Shown here: one piece after another, positions 7,034 through 17,549 of the stretch
How the letters are laid out: every line of letters starts with the position of its first letter
How positions within the stretch are numbered: the stretch's first letter is position 1
Source: Actinomycetes bacterium
Lineage (GTDB): Bacteria; Actinomycetota; Actinomycetes; DATJPE01
Length of the DNA stretch: 64,000 bases
Direction of reading: 5' to 3'
Assembly: GCA_035506535.1 (NCBI GenBank)
Contig: DATJPE010000075.1
Span: 1-64,000 of the forward strand
The notes under the pieces: generated by a model
Told to the model about the DNA's origin: nothing
What the model saw: only the letters and a program-made list of their open reading frames with translations
The model's database searches: none
Program-made: the position numbers and the translations under genes

Positions 7034-7534
7034 TCAGCCGGCGGGGGTGCCGCGCTCGTGGGCCAGCAGGGCCCGCTTGACCGGTAGGCCGTACGCGTAG
7101 CCGCCCAGCGAACCGTCGCTGCGCACGACCCGGTGGCAGGGCACGAACGGCGCCACGTTGTTGCGCGCGCAGGCTGACCCCGCGGCGCGTACGGCCGTCG
7201 GCTTGCCGACCTTGGCCGCGAGCTCGGCGTAGCTCCACGTCTGCCCCGGCGGGATCTGCCGCATCGCCTGCCACGCGGCCTGGTAGAACTCCCCGCCCGG
7301 CTGGTCGACCGGAACCCGGTCCAGGGCGCCCACGTCGCCGGCCTCGTAGGCCTCGATCGCCTCCGACACCGCCTCGATCCGGCCCACGTTCCGCGTCCCG
7401 CGGGACCGCAGCGAGGCCGGGATGCGCGCGACGACGCCGTCGTCGTAGCCCGAGGCCACGACCACCCCGCCGTCGGCCACGACGGTGAGCGTCCCGCCGG
7501 TGATGGGCGTCATCAGGACGTCGAGCGGGTTCAT
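7034..7534 (-). CDS. ogt: Methylated-DNA-protein cysteine methyltransferase
   Basis: The enzyme repairs O6-methylguanine by irreversible transfer of the methyl group to its own cysteine. It has 166 residues with the active-site motif PCHRV (FVPCHRVV) and the winged-helix segment RAAGSACARNN before it. ATG 7532-7534 overlaps the stop of the Ada-AlkA gene, so both repair proteins are made from one mRNA. Upstream in-frame starts are rejected because they fall inside the preceding gene. Confidence 0.93.
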   Translation of the reverse strand: MNPLDVLMTPITGGTLTVVADGGVVVASGYDDGVVARIPASLRSRGTRNVGRIEAVSEAIEAYEAGDVGALDRVPVDQPGGEFYQAAWQAMRQIPPGQTWSYAELAAKVGKPTAVRAAGSACARNNVAPFVPCHRVVRSDGSLGGYAYGLPVKRALLAHERGTPAG

Positions 7535-9009
7535 CGGACCTCCAGGGTCGGTTCGAGGGCATCGTTGGTCCACAGGTGGAGGGCGGCGTAGGCCCGCCAG
7601 GGGCGCCAGGCCTCCGGATCAGCGCCACGTCGCGACACGGCGCGCCGCAGGATGAGGTCGCCGGCCACCCAGGCGTCCGGGTCGGCGAGGGCGCGCATCG
7701 CGATGACGTCCGCGGTCCAGGGGCCGACGCCCGGCAGCGAGAGCAGTCTCCGACGCGTGTCCTCGCGGTCCGCGCCCGGCGTCAGGTCGAGGTCCCCGGC
7801 TTCGACCTGGCGCGCCAGGGCCTGGATCGTGCGCTGCCTCGTGCCGGTCAGGCCGAGGGAGGTGAGGTCGGCGCGCAGCAGCGCCTCAGCCGTGGGGAAG
7901 CAGGTCGTGAGGGTGCCGACCAGCGCGGCGGGCGCGAGCGGGTCGCCGTACGCCTCGACGAGCCGCGTCGTGAGACGCCGGGCTCCGGCGAGTGAGACCT
8001 GTTGGGAGATCACGGTCCGCACGGCGACCTCGAGACCGTCGACCGTGCCCGGGACGCGCACCCCGGGCCGCCTCGCGACCAGCGGCGCGAGGTGGGGGTC
8101 GGCGGCCAGGACGCCGTCCACCGCCGTCGGGTCGGCGTCGAGGTCGGCGCTGCGCCGAAGCGCCGCGACGGTGGCGGTGAGGTCGCCGAGGTCCTCGAGG
8201 TGCAGGCGCGCGAGCAGGTGCCCCGCGCCGGGCGTCAGCTCGACCACGGCGGGGCCCTTGGTGGTGGTCAGCGTCCGCCGATAGGTCCCGTCGACGACCT
8301 CCTCCAGGCCAGGAACCGCGTGCGCCTCGTGCCAGCGCAGCCAGGCGCCGGCGGCGTACGGCTCGCGGTGGACCAGGCGCAGGACGAGCGGTGCGCCCCG
8401 GCCGGGCGTCCGTCCGTCGGTCTCGTGCGGGGCGCGCAACGCGCGGCGCAGCGCCGAGGGTGGGCAGCCGAACTCCTCGCGCATGACGTCGTTGAACTGG
8501 CGGATGCTGGCGAACCCCGCGGCGAACGCGACCTCGGTGAGGGGGAGGTCGGTCTCGTCGACCAGCAGCCGCGCGGTCTGCGCCCTTCTGGTCCTGGCGA
8601 GGGCGAGCGCCCCGACGCCGAGCTCGGCGACCAGGGAGCGGTGGAGGTGGCGTTCGCTCACATGCAGCCGGCGGGCCAGCGCGGCCACCCCTGCGTCGTC
8701 GACCGCACCGGCCGCGATCAGCCGCAACGCGCGGCCCACGAGGTCGCCCCGGTGGTCCCAGTCGCGGCTGCCCGGCAGCGCGTCCGGCCGGCACCGCTTG
8801 CACGCCCGGAACCCGGCCGCGACCGCCGCCGCGGCGGTCGCGTAGAAGCGGACGTTCTCCGGCTTGGGCGTACGCGCCGGGCAGGACGGGCGGCAGTAGA
8901 TCCCGGTGGAGGTGACGCCGAGGAACAGCCGGCCGTCGAAGCGCGGATCGCGCCCCTGCACGGCGCGGTAGGCCGTCTCGACGTCCGGCAGGCCGGTCCC
9001 GATCTCCAC
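7531..9009 (-). CDS. Ada-type regulator fused to AlkA DNA glycosylase
   Basis: The 492-residue fusion has three parts. The first is an Ada N-terminal zinc domain (residues about 8-80) with Cys pairs YCRPSC and CKRC, one of which accepts methyl groups from phosphotriesters. The second is an AraC-type helix-turn-helix region (about 90-185), with ARRLHVSERHLHRSL and FAAGFASIRQFNDVMR. The third is an AlkA 3-methyladenine glycosylase half (about 205-492) with the HhH-GPD region LPGVGPWTADVIAMRAL and a downstream catalytic Asp. It lacks the C-terminal PCHR methyltransferase domain of full Ada; the downstream ogt supplies that activity. Start GTG 9007-9009 is the first suitable codon. It probably senses alkylation and activates its own operon. 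Confidence 0.9.
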   Translation of the reverse strand: MEIGTGLPDVETAYRAVQGRDPRFDGRLFLGVTSTGIYCRPSCPARTPKPENVRFYATAAAAVAAGFRACKRCRPDALPGSRDWDHRGDLVGRALRLIAAGAVDDAGVAALARRLHVSERHLHRSLVAELGVGALALARTRRAQTARLLVDETDLPLTEVAFAAGFASIRQFNDVMREEFGCPPSALRRALRAPHETDGRTPGRGAPLVLRLVHREPYAAGAWLRWHEAHAVPGLEEVVDGTYRRTLTTTKGPAVVELTPGAGHLLARLHLEDLGDLTATVAALRRSADLDADPTAVDGVLAADPHLAPLVARRPGVRVPGTVDGLEVAVRTVISQQVSLAGARRLTTRLVEAYGDPLAPAALVGTLTTCFPTAEALLRADLTSLGLTGTRQRTIQALARQVEAGDLDLTPGADREDTRRRLLSLPGVGPWTADVIAMRALADPDAWVAGDLILRRAVSRRGADPEAWRPWRAYAALHLWTNDALEPTLEVR

Positions 9010-9086
9010 GCGTCCATGCTGCCTCGGCGGTCCGACGTACGGCTGGCGGTTTTCGGACCCGCCGCTGGCCGGCCTCGGTCCCGCTG

Positions 9087-10421
9087 TCAGGCGGAGGCCA
9101 ACGTCTCGGCGACGAGGAAGGCCAGCTCGAGGGCCTGCCGCCGGTTCAGCCGGGGGTCGCAGGCCGTCTCGTACCGGTGCTCCAGGCCGTCCTCGGTCAG
9201 CCCCTCGGCGCCGCCCACGCACTCGGTCACGTCGTCGCCGGTGAGCTCCACGTGGATGCCGCCGGGCCAGGTCCCCACGCCCCGGTGCACGTCGAAGAAG
9301 CCGCGCACCTCCTCGACGACGTCGTCGAAGGAGCGGGTCTTCACCCCGGACGCGGTCTCGAAGGTGTTGCCGTGCATGGGGTCGCAGACCCACACCACCT
9401 CGTGGCCGTGCGACACGACCTTCTCCACGATGGGACGCAGCGCGGTACGGACGTGGCGCGCGCCCATCCGCGAGATCAGCGTCAGCCGACCGGGCTCGCG
9501 GTCCGGGTCGAGCCGGGCGATGAGCTCGAGGACGTCCTCGGGCGAGGCGGTCGGACCGATCTTGACCCCGATCGGGTTGCGGATGCGCGCGGCGAAGTCC
9601 ACGTGCGCGCCGTCGATCTGGCGGGTGCGCTCGCCCACCCACACGAAGTGCCCGGAGACGTCGTAGGGCTGGCCGGTCCGCGAGTCGATGCGGGTCAGCG
9701 CCTTCTCGTAGTCCAGGACCAGCATCTCGTGGCCGGCGTAGAAGTCGACCCGCTTGAAGGACTCCTGGTCCACCCCGGCGGCGTGCATGAACGCCATCGC
9801 CCGGTCGATCTCGCCGGCGAGGCGCTCGTAGCGCTCCCCGGCAGCGGTCTCGCGCACGAAGTCCTGGTTCCAGGCGTGCACCTGGCGCAGGTCGGCGTAG
9901 CCGCCCTGGGTGAAGGCGCGCACCAGGTTCAGCGTCGCCGACGAGCGGTGGTAGGCCTCGACCAGGCGCCGCGGGTCGTGGCGGCGCGACTCGGGCGTGA
10001 ACGGCAGGGCGTTGACCATGTCCCCGCGATACGCCGGCAGCGTCACGCCCTCGCGCGTCTCGAAGGCCGCCGAGCGTGGCTTGCCGAACTGGCCCGCGAT
10101 GCGGCCGAGCTTCACGACCGGAAGCGAGGCGCCGTAGGTCAGCACGACCGCCATCTGCAGCACGGTGCGCAGCTTGCCGCGGATGGTGTCCGCCACGACC
10201 CCGTCGAAGGTCTCGGCACAGTCCCCGCCCTGCAGCAGGAACGCCTCGCCGCGGGCCACCGACGCCAGGCGGGCCTTGAGGTCGTCGCACTCCCCCGCGA
10301 AGACGAGCGGTGGCAGCGAGCGCAGCTCGGCGAGGGAGGCCGCCAGCGCCTCGGCGTCCGGCCACTCCGGCTGCTGCGCGGCGGGCAGGTCCGGCCAGCG
10401 CAGGAGGTCAGCGTCGCTCAC
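9087..10421 (-). CDS. aroG: DAHP synthase, type II (plant-like)
   Basis: This 444-residue enzyme is a class II DAHP synthase of the AroG (Rv2178c) type, unrelated in sequence to the aroF product at 5191. Typical segments are LLQGGDCAETF, KLGRIAGQFGKPRS, RVDFYAGHE, SRMGARHVR and DPMHGNT. Class II enzymes supply aromatic precursors and in mycobacteria associate with chorismate mutase. GTG 10419-10421 is chosen; its upstream region is short because the DUF1028 gene starts 28 bases away on the other strand. No leader peptide is visible here, unlike aroF. Confidence 0.93.
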   Translation of the reverse strand: MSDADLLRWPDLPAAQQPEWPDAEALAASLAELRSLPPLVFAGECDDLKARLASVARGEAFLLQGGDCAETFDGVVADTIRGKLRTVLQMAVVLTYGASLPVVKLGRIAGQFGKPRSAAFETREGVTLPAYRGDMVNALPFTPESRRHDPRRLVEAYHRSSATLNLVRAFTQGGYADLRQVHAWNQDFVRETAAGERYERLAGEIDRAMAFMHAAGVDQESFKRVDFYAGHEMLVLDYEKALTRIDSRTGQPYDVSGHFVWVGERTRQIDGAHVDFAARIRNPIGVKIGPTASPEDVLELIARLDPDREPGRLTLISRMGARHVRTALRPIVEKVVSHGHEVVWVCDPMHGNTFETASGVKTRSFDDVVEEVRGFFDVHRGVGTWPGGIHVELTGDDVTECVGGAEGLTEDGLEHRYETACDPRLNRRQALELAFLVAETLASA

Positions 10422-10449
10422 GGGAACGAGGGTAACTAGTGTGCGCCGG

Positions 10450-11279
10450 GTGACCTTCTCCATCGTGGCGCGAAGCGCGGACGGGACGACGTACGGCGTC
10501 GCCGTCGCCTCCAAGTTCCTCGCTGTCGGGGCCGTCGTCCCGGCCGCCGCGGCCGGTGTCGGCGCCCTGGCGACCCAGGCGTGGGCGAACCTCGCCTATC
10601 GCCGCGACGGGATGGCCCTGCTCGGCGAGGGCCGCAGCGCCCGGGAGACCGTGGACATCCTCGTCGCGGCCGACGAGCAGGCCGCGGACCGCCAGCTCGG
10701 TGTCGTGGACGCGCACGGCGGCTCGGCGACCTACACGGGCTCGACCTGCCTGTCCTGGGCCGGCGGCGTGCACGGCGACGGGTACGCCATCCAGGGCAAC
10801 ATCCTGACCGGCCCCGACGTGGTCGAGGCGATGGAGCGGGCGTGGCTCGCGACCGACGAGGGCGCGCCGTTCGCCCGCCGGCTGCTCGCGGTGATCGCCG
10901 CGGGCGACCGGGCCGGCGGGGACGCGCGAGGGAGGCAGAGCGCGGCCGTGTACGTCGTCACGCCCGAGGGCGGCTACGGCGGGGGCAGCGACGTCCTCGT
11001 CGACCTGAGGGTCGACGACCACGCCGACCCGGTGCCCGAGCTCGAGCGCCTGCTCGACATCCACGAGATGCTCTTCGGCCGCCCCGACCCCGACACCTGC
11101 CTGCCGCTCGAGGGCCCGCTGGCAGCCGAGGTCGCCGAGCGGCTGTCCAGGGTCGGTCATGAGCAGGACCCGGTCGAGGCGGCCCTCGCCTCGTGGGCCG
11201 GGGTGGAGAACCTCGAGGAGCGACTCGTGCCCGGACGCATCGACCCGCTGGTCCTCGAGCACCTTCGGCTGCTGACCCG

Positions 11280-11283
<4 letters not shown>
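10450..11283 (+). CDS. DUF1028 protein (Ntn-hydrolase-like)
   Basis: The 277-residue protein starts VTFSIVARSADGTTYGVAVAS, the hallmark of DUF1028, a family with an N-terminal-nucleophile-hydrolase-like fold and no settled activity. The conserved middle GDGYAIQGNIL and RQSAAVYVV are also present. The last 70 residues resemble the extra C-terminal part seen in some members. GTG 10450 is preferred; GTG 10441 is an alternative. It overlaps glpK by four bases (ATGA), a coupling for which no biochemical reason is known. Confidence 0.85.
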
Positions 11284-12761
<1,478 letters not shown>

Positions 12762-12885
12762 CCCCTGCCCCCCACCGATCGATCCCTCGTCCCCACCCGA
12801 TCGTGCGTCAGGTGGCGGGTTGTCCGTCGTTCCCGGGGCTCGGAGTGACGTTGATCCCGACACACGTGGGAGCGGGGAGAGGGGC

Positions 12886-13626
12886 TCAGGCGGCGGGGGC
12901 GTCGTCCTCGCTGAACTCGGTCGCCTCGGCGCGCGCCGCGCGCCGCGCCTCGGCGATGTCCGCCTTGGCCTTGGTGGCGTAGACGTCGACGTACTCCTGG
13001 CCGCCGATCTCCATCAGCTCGTACATGATCTGGTCGGTCACCGAGCGCAGGATGAACCGGTCGCCCTCCATGCCCTCGTAGCGGGAGAAGTCCAGCGGCT
13101 TGCCGAAGCGGATCCCGACCCGCCCGAGGCGGGGAAGCCGGCGCCCGATCGGCTGCACCTTGTCGGTGCCGATCATGGCCACCGGGATCACCGGCACCTT
13201 GGCCTCCAGCGCGAGGCGGGCCACGCCGGTACGTCCCCGGTAGAGCCGGCCGTCCGGGGAGCGGGTGCCCTCGGGGTAGATGCCGAGCAGCTCGCCCTGC
13301 CCGAGGACGCGCAGTCCGGTGCGGATCGCCGCCTCAGAGGCTCGGCCGCCGGAGCGGTCGACCGGGAGCTGGCCCGCGCCCTTGAAGAAGCCGGCCGTCA
13401 GGCGGCCCTTCAGGCCGCGCCCGCGGAAGTAGTCCGACTTGGCCAGGAACGTGACCCGCCGCTGGATGACGAGGGGCATGAAGAAGGAGTCGATGAAGGA
13501 CAGGTGGTTGCTCGCGATGATCGCCGGCCCCTCGGCGGGTACGTTCTCCTCGCCCTCGACCCACGGCCGGAAGAGGACGCGCAGCAGCGGCCCGACGGCG
13601 AGGTACTTCAGGATCCAGTAGAACAA
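12886..13626 (-). CDS. 1-acyl-glycerol-3-phosphate acyltransferase (PlsC family)
   Basis: The 246-residue membrane-associated acyltransferase has motif I NHLSFID (NHxxxxD), motif II around FLAKSDYFRG, and motif III YPEGTRS. It probably acylates lysophosphatidate or a related acceptor. The start is taken as TTG 13624-13626 because GGAGG lies 6 bases upstream (13633-13637), giving LFYWILKYLAVGPLL as N-terminus. The upstream ORF extension has no family similarity. It corresponds in position to M. tuberculosis Rv2182c. It is divergent from the esterase gene. Confidence 0.88.
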   Translation of the reverse strand: MFYWILKYLAVGPLLRVLFRPWVEGEENVPAEGPAIIASNHLSFIDSFFMPLVIQRRVTFLAKSDYFRGRGLKGRLTAGFFKGAGQLPVDRSGGRASEAAIRTGLRVLGQGELLGIYPEGTRSPDGRLYRGRTGVARLALEAKVPVIPVAMIGTDKVQPIGRRLPRLGRVGIRFGKPLDFSRYEGMEGDRFILRSVTDQIMYELMEIGGQEYVDVYATKAKADIAEARRAARAEATEFSEDDAPAA

Positions 13627-13725
13627 CCGCCACCTCCGCGTGCGACGATGCGAGGAAGCGTAGGTCCGCGGGGACCCACGGTCGAGCAGCGCCAAGGTAG
13701 CGCGTCGGTGATGCCAGGAGGTCAC

Positions 13726-14484
13726 GTGAGCGTCAGACCCGGGGCCGAGGCCTACCGGCGCGACGGCGGTCCGGTGGGGGTGCTGCTCTGCCACGGCTTC
13801 ACCGGCTCACCCGCCTCGATGCGGCCGTGGGCGGACTACCTGGCCGACCGGGGTGCCAGCGTGAGCGTCCCCCGCCTCCCGGGGCACGGCACCACGGTCA
13901 AGGAGATGCAGGGCACCCGCTGGATCGACTGGTACGCCGAGGAGCAGCGCGCGCTGCTCGACCTCGCCGACCGCTGCAGCGACGTCTTCGTCATGGGGCT
14001 GTCCATGGGCGGCACGCTCGCGCTGCGCCTCGCCGAGCAGCACCCGGAGATCGTGCGCGGCCTCGTCCTCGTCAACCCCGCGTTGCGCAGCGACAACAAG
14101 GTGCTCCTCGCCCTGCCGGCACTTCGCCTCGTGGTCCCCTCCGTCAAGGGGCTGTCGAACGACATCGCCAAACCCGGCCAGGACGAGGTCGCCTACGACC
14201 GCACCCCGCTCAAGCCCCTGTACTCCCTCACCAAGTTCTGGCGCATCGTGACCGCTGACCTCGACGAGGTCAGCGCCCCGCTGCTGGTCTTCCGCAGCGC
14301 GCAGGACCACGTCGTGGAGGAGTCCAGCACCCGCGTACTGCTCGACCGCGTCGGCTCCGCGGAGGTGGAACAGCGCGTGCTGCAGCGCAGCTACCACGTC
14401 GCGACCCTGGATTACGACGCCGAGGAGATCTTCGAGGGGTCGTGGAACTTCGTACAGCGGCACACCGCCCCGGCGGCCGGCTGA
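13726..14484 (+). CDS. Alpha/beta hydrolase (carboxylesterase / monoacylglycerol lipase type)
   Basis: This 252-residue serine hydrolase resembles bacterial Est30-type carboxylesterases and monoacylglycerol lipases. It has an HGFTGSP oxyanion segment, the nucleophile elbow GLSMGG, the Asp in SAQDHVV, and a late His (SYHVAT). GTG 13726 is chosen because AGGAGG ends 4 bases before it; ATG 13711 overlaps that ribosome site. It lies back to back with the PlsC-family gene, so both act on acyl lipids by inference. Confidence 0.85.
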   Translation: MSVRPGAEAYRRDGGPVGVLLCHGFTGSPASMRPWADYLADRGASVSVPRLPGHGTTVKEMQGTRWIDWYAEEQRALLDLADRCSDVFVMGLSMGGTLALRLAEQHPEIVRGLVLVNPALRSDNKVLLALPALRLVVPSVKGLSNDIAKPGQDEVAYDRTPLKPLYSLTKFWRIVTADLDEVSAPLLVFRSAQDHVVEESSTRVLLDRVGSAEVEQRVLQRSYHVATLDYDAEEIFEGSWNFVQRHTAPAAG

Positions 14485-14494
14485 GGGGCCCGCG

Positions 14495-15160
14495 GTGCGC
14501 GACAACGGGCTCCCGGCCTCCTCGTGGGTCCTGCTCGCCGACCTCGACCCGCGCGTGGCCGACGCCGCCCTCGAGGCGCTGCGTCGCGCCGGCGTCGCCG
14601 CGTACACCAACCCGCACCCGGGGATCCGGCGGCCCTACCTCGACGTGACCCCGAACCTCGTGCCGACCGACCGGCTCTACGTCGACGCCGCGGCGCGCGA
14701 GCAGGCGAGCGCGGTGCTGCGCGGGCTGCAGGACGAGGACGGCCCGGACGGCGAGGAGGTCGAGCATCGTCCCGACGGGCTGGACGACGCCGCGGTGGAC
14801 GCGGAGTTCGCCCGCATCGTGGCGGGGCTCGAGTCCGCCCCGACGCCGACGACGACGAGCTGGGACCTGGTCGCGTCGACCACCGCTGAGGGCGAGCTGC
14901 CGGCGGCGCTCGAGGAGGAGCACTACGTCCCCCCGCCCCCGCCGCCGGTGCCCCGAGGCGACCTGCTCAGCCGCTTCGCGTGGCTGGCCGTGCTCGGCGT
15001 CCCGGTCATCGGCCTCGTGTACGTCCTCGCCGGCTGGACCTTCCTCGGCTGGCAGGCGCTGCTGCTCAGCATCGCGTTCGTGGCGGGGTTCGTGGTCCTC
15101 GTCGCCCGCCTGGGCAACCGCGACGTCGACGACGACCCCCACGGCGGCGCGGTCGTCTAG
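14495..15160 (+). CDS. Conserved actinobacterial membrane protein
   Basis: The 221-residue protein is not assigned a function. It has a soluble N-terminal domain (about residues 1-75), an acidic low-complexity middle, a poly-proline stretch (VPPPPPPVPRGD) and two adjoining membrane helices near the C-terminus (about residues 162-205, starting at FAWLAVLGVPVIGLVYVLAG). The N-terminal part, WVLLADLDPRVADAALEALRRAG, suggests a small alpha/beta fold of the DUF2007 kind, but similarity is weak. GTG 14495 lies 10 bases after the esterase stop, so the two genes are probably co-transcribed. Confidence 0.65.
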   Translation: MRDNGLPASSWVLLADLDPRVADAALEALRRAGVAAYTNPHPGIRRPYLDVTPNLVPTDRLYVDAAAREQASAVLRGLQDEDGPDGEEVEHRPDGLDDAAVDAEFARIVAGLESAPTPTTTSWDLVASTTAEGELPAALEEEHYVPPPPPPVPRGDLLSRFAWLAVLGVPVIGLVYVLAGWTFLGWQALLLSIAFVAGFVVLVARLGNRDVDDDPHGGAVV

Positions 15161-15190
15161 GCCCCGAGTGGTCCTCCGGCGGCGGAGCGT

Positions 15191-15874
15191 TCAGGCGTAC
15201 TCGAGGTCGCAGACGAGCGGCAGGTGGTCGCTCGCTCGGTGCAGGTCGGCGATGCCGGCCGGGGGACGGCATGTCAGCACCCGCAGCCCCGGTCCCACGA
15301 ACACGGCGTCGATGCGCTGGTGGGGGTTCGCCGCCGTGCTCGTGGGTACGCCCTCTGCCGCCCCGGCATCCACCAGGCCCGAGGCCACGAGGGCCCGCCA
15401 CGGAGGATCCCCCGGCCTCGCGTTCACGTCGCCGGCGAGGATCCGCCGCCCCGGGCCGAGGTCGGCCAGCGCGGTCAGGACCTCCGGGACGTGACGGCTT
15501 CGTTCGTCCTCATGCAGCCCGAGGTGCATCGACCCGACGACCACTCGGGGCCGGTCCGGCACGTTCACCTCGGTCGCGACGAAGGAGCGGCGGTGCAGGC
15601 GTGGGGTGTACGTCAGCCGTACGGCGACCGACCGTCCAGCGGTGATGCCGGGACGACCGAGTACGGCCAGCGGTCGCGCCGGCCGGCGGTGCACGAGCAC
15701 GTCGAGTCCGGCCTGCGACGTCATGCGCCGCAACGCCCGCGACCCGCCGAGGAATCGCGGGACCTCCTGCAGGCACACGACGTCCGGTTCGAGGTGACGC
15801 AGCACGCGGGCGACCATCGCGGCGTCGTCGCGCAGCGAGCGGATGTTCCACGAGACCAGGCGCAGCCCGGTCAC
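15191..15874 (-). CDS. Endonuclease/exonuclease/phosphatase family protein
   Basis: The 227-residue protein has the EEP fold motifs in order: LRLVSWNIRS with the metal-binding Asn, CLQEVPRF with the catalytic Glu, SMHLGLH, GDVNARPGD and the terminal SDHLPL with Asp-His. The substrate (DNA, sphingomyelin or phosphoinositide-like) cannot be told. The GTG start at 15872-15874 overlaps the stop of the TadG-type gene, so it may be the last gene of that operon, an unusual companion for pilus genes. Confidence 0.85.
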   Translation of the reverse strand: MTGLRLVSWNIRSLRDDAAMVARVLRHLEPDVVCLQEVPRFLGGSRALRRMTSQAGLDVLVHRRPARPLAVLGRPGITAGRSVAVRLTYTPRLHRRSFVATEVNVPDRPRVVVGSMHLGLHEDERSRHVPEVLTALADLGPGRRILAGDVNARPGDPPWRALVASGLVDAGAAEGVPTSTAANPHQRIDAVFVGPGLRVLTCRPPAGIADLHRASDHLPLVCDLEYA

Positions 15875-17547
15875 TGGACGAGTCGCACCGGGTCGCCGTC
15901 GAGGGCGGCCCGCCAGGTCGTCGTGTCCTCCTGGCCGGCGGCCGTCGTGAGACGTACCCGGACCCAGCACGCGGACAGGTCCCGGTCGTCGCTGCACCGG
16001 TAGCCGGGGTCGATGGGGACGGTGACCTCCTGCCACAGCCCCCCGTTGGTCGTCGTCGTCGTGGTGACCGTGCACCCCGAGAGCGGGCCGTGGCCAGTGG
16101 CGCCCTGGACGGGCACGCTGCTGCACCCGGTGAACGGGGTGTCGGAGTCGGGCTGCAGGAGCGTGACGTCGACCGGCTGGGCGGCGTCGGCCAGGTCGAA
16201 GAAGCCCACCCGCAGCACGTGGCCCGCGGCGCCGGAGTCGAGGCGGGCCACGTAGAAGTCCGTCGTGCCGGCCGGCACGTTGTTGAACAGCGACTCACGA
16301 CCCAGCGCCGACACCGAGACGTCGGCATTCGCGGCCGGACCGCCGACGTCGGCACGCAGCGCGAAGCGGTTCTGCCCCCCGCCCCCGTTGGTGGTGACCC
16401 GCACGATGTAGTCGCCGGTCTCGGGCGCGGTCACGGTGCACACCGAGTCCCAGCGGCGGAAGGTCTGGGCGAGCAGCGGGTCGTACGCCGGGCTCGTCGC
16501 GTCCAGCGCGTCGGCGAGCTTCGTGGTCTGGTCCCAGCCCGGCAGGACGAGCGGCGGGCAGACCTGCCCGCCGGCGAGCGGTTGCGACGCGCTCGGCGAG
16601 GGCCGGTAGAAGCGGATCACCGTCTCGACCTTCGACGTCGGGTCCCCTTGCGGGTTGGACATCTGCGAGTCACCGGTGCAGAACGGCCCCGGCCCCGGGG
16701 CGTAGCGCTTCTTCGCGTCGTCGACGTAGGGGTTCGGCGCGTCGCTCGCGTCGGCGCCGGCGAGGCTCGGCGCGTTGCACCGGTCCCCGACGGCGACCCA
16801 GCCCAGGTCGAAGCCCTGGATGCTCAGCTCGGCGACGGGGCTCGCCACGTGGACGGCGTAGAGGTAGCCGGAGTCCGACGGGGGGTTGGTGAACTCGGCG
16901 TGGTCGAGGTTGTTCGTCGGCCCGCCCCAGAGGTTGCCGGCCGGTGCGAGGCTGCTGCACCCGTCGATCGTGTTGTCCGTGTCGGGCACGGTGCAGTAGC
17001 CGGACGCGTAGGCGTCCCCTCGGGCCTTGTTGACGTCGGTCCCGGCGATGTTGAGCCAGTAGATGCCGGTCTGTCCGGCGCACGCCGGGGAGCCGATCCG
17101 GCTCGTCTCCATGGCCTCGTTGCCCAGCACGTTGCACGGGCTGCCCATCTGGATCGGGCCGGCGTAGTCGGCGACGGCGGTGCGGGTCACGACCGTCGTC
17201 GGATGGCCCAGGACGACACCGAAGGTGTTGTGCACCGTCGTGCTGACCGTGACGCGCAGGCGGGTCGGCGACTCGTCCTCGTTGACCTCGACGGCGGTGC
17301 CGCCGCCCACGGTGAAGCCGTTCTCGTCGACCAGCGACAGGGCCACGCTGCGGGCGGTGGCGGTGTCGGCCGGCAGGTACACGGCGCCGCCCAGCGCCGC
17401 GGCGTCCGCGGCCTTCTGGGCGCGGACGCCGGTGACGTACCACGTGGCGACGTCGACGGCGAGAGCGCACAGCCCGAGGAACAGCGGCAGGCACAGCGCG
17501 ACGAGGACGGCCACGTAACCGGAGTCGTCGCCGTGCAGCCGCCGCAT
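15871..17547 (-). CDS. TadG-like pilus assembly protein
   Basis: The 558-residue protein has an N-terminal TadG/pseudopilin membrane segment after a short basic stretch (DDSGYVAVLVALCLPLFLGL), the AAALGGA region typical of Tad_N-type proteins, and a long extracytoplasmic part rich in Thr/Gly/Asp with many Cys. The C-terminal part reads like a calcium-dependent beta-sandwich but no family is certain. ATG 17545-17547 starts two bases after the TadE-type gene. It probably sits at the cell surface as part of the Tad (Flp) pilus. The rest of the tad genes are about 4 kb away on the other strand. Confidence 0.75.
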   Translation of the reverse strand: MRRLHGDDSGYVAVLVALCLPLFLGLCALAVDVATWYVTGVRAQKAADAAALGGAVYLPADTATARSVALSLVDENGFTVGGGTAVEVNEDESPTRLRVTVSTTVHNTFGVVLGHPTTVVTRTAVADYAGPIQMGSPCNVLGNEAMETSRIGSPACAGQTGIYWLNIAGTDVNKARGDAYASGYCTVPDTDNTIDGCSSLAPAGNLWGGPTNNLDHAEFTNPPSDSGYLYAVHVASPVAELSIQGFDLGWVAVGDRCNAPSLAGADASDAPNPYVDDAKKRYAPGPGPFCTGDSQMSNPQGDPTSKVETVIRFYRPSPSASQPLAGGQVCPPLVLPGWDQTTKLADALDATSPAYDPLLAQTFRRWDSVCTVTAPETGDYIVRVTTNGGGGQNRFALRADVGGPAANADVSVSALGRESLFNNVPAGTTDFYVARLDSGAAGHVLRVGFFDLADAAQPVDVTLLQPDSDTPFTGCSSVPVQGATGHGPLSGCTVTTTTTTNGGLWQEVTVPIDPGYRCSDDRDLSACWVRVRLTTAAGQEDTTTWRAALDGDPVRLVQ

Positions 17548-17549
17548 CG

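Noticed and set aside
9029-9059. GGTCCG/CGGACC inverted repeat upstream of Ada-AlkA
   Set aside because: It is only 6 bp with a 19-base loop. It does not resemble a known Ada site or a terminator.
9010-10365. N-terminal extension of the Ada-AlkA frame to 944 residues
   Set aside because: This part is antisense-frame shadow of the type II DAHP synthase gene on the same strand. The Ada domain begins at GTG 9009.
12762-12885. Terminator between glpK and the acyltransferase gene
   Set aside because: Only short repeats (CCGATCG) are present. No stem of useful length followed by T bases was found on either strand.
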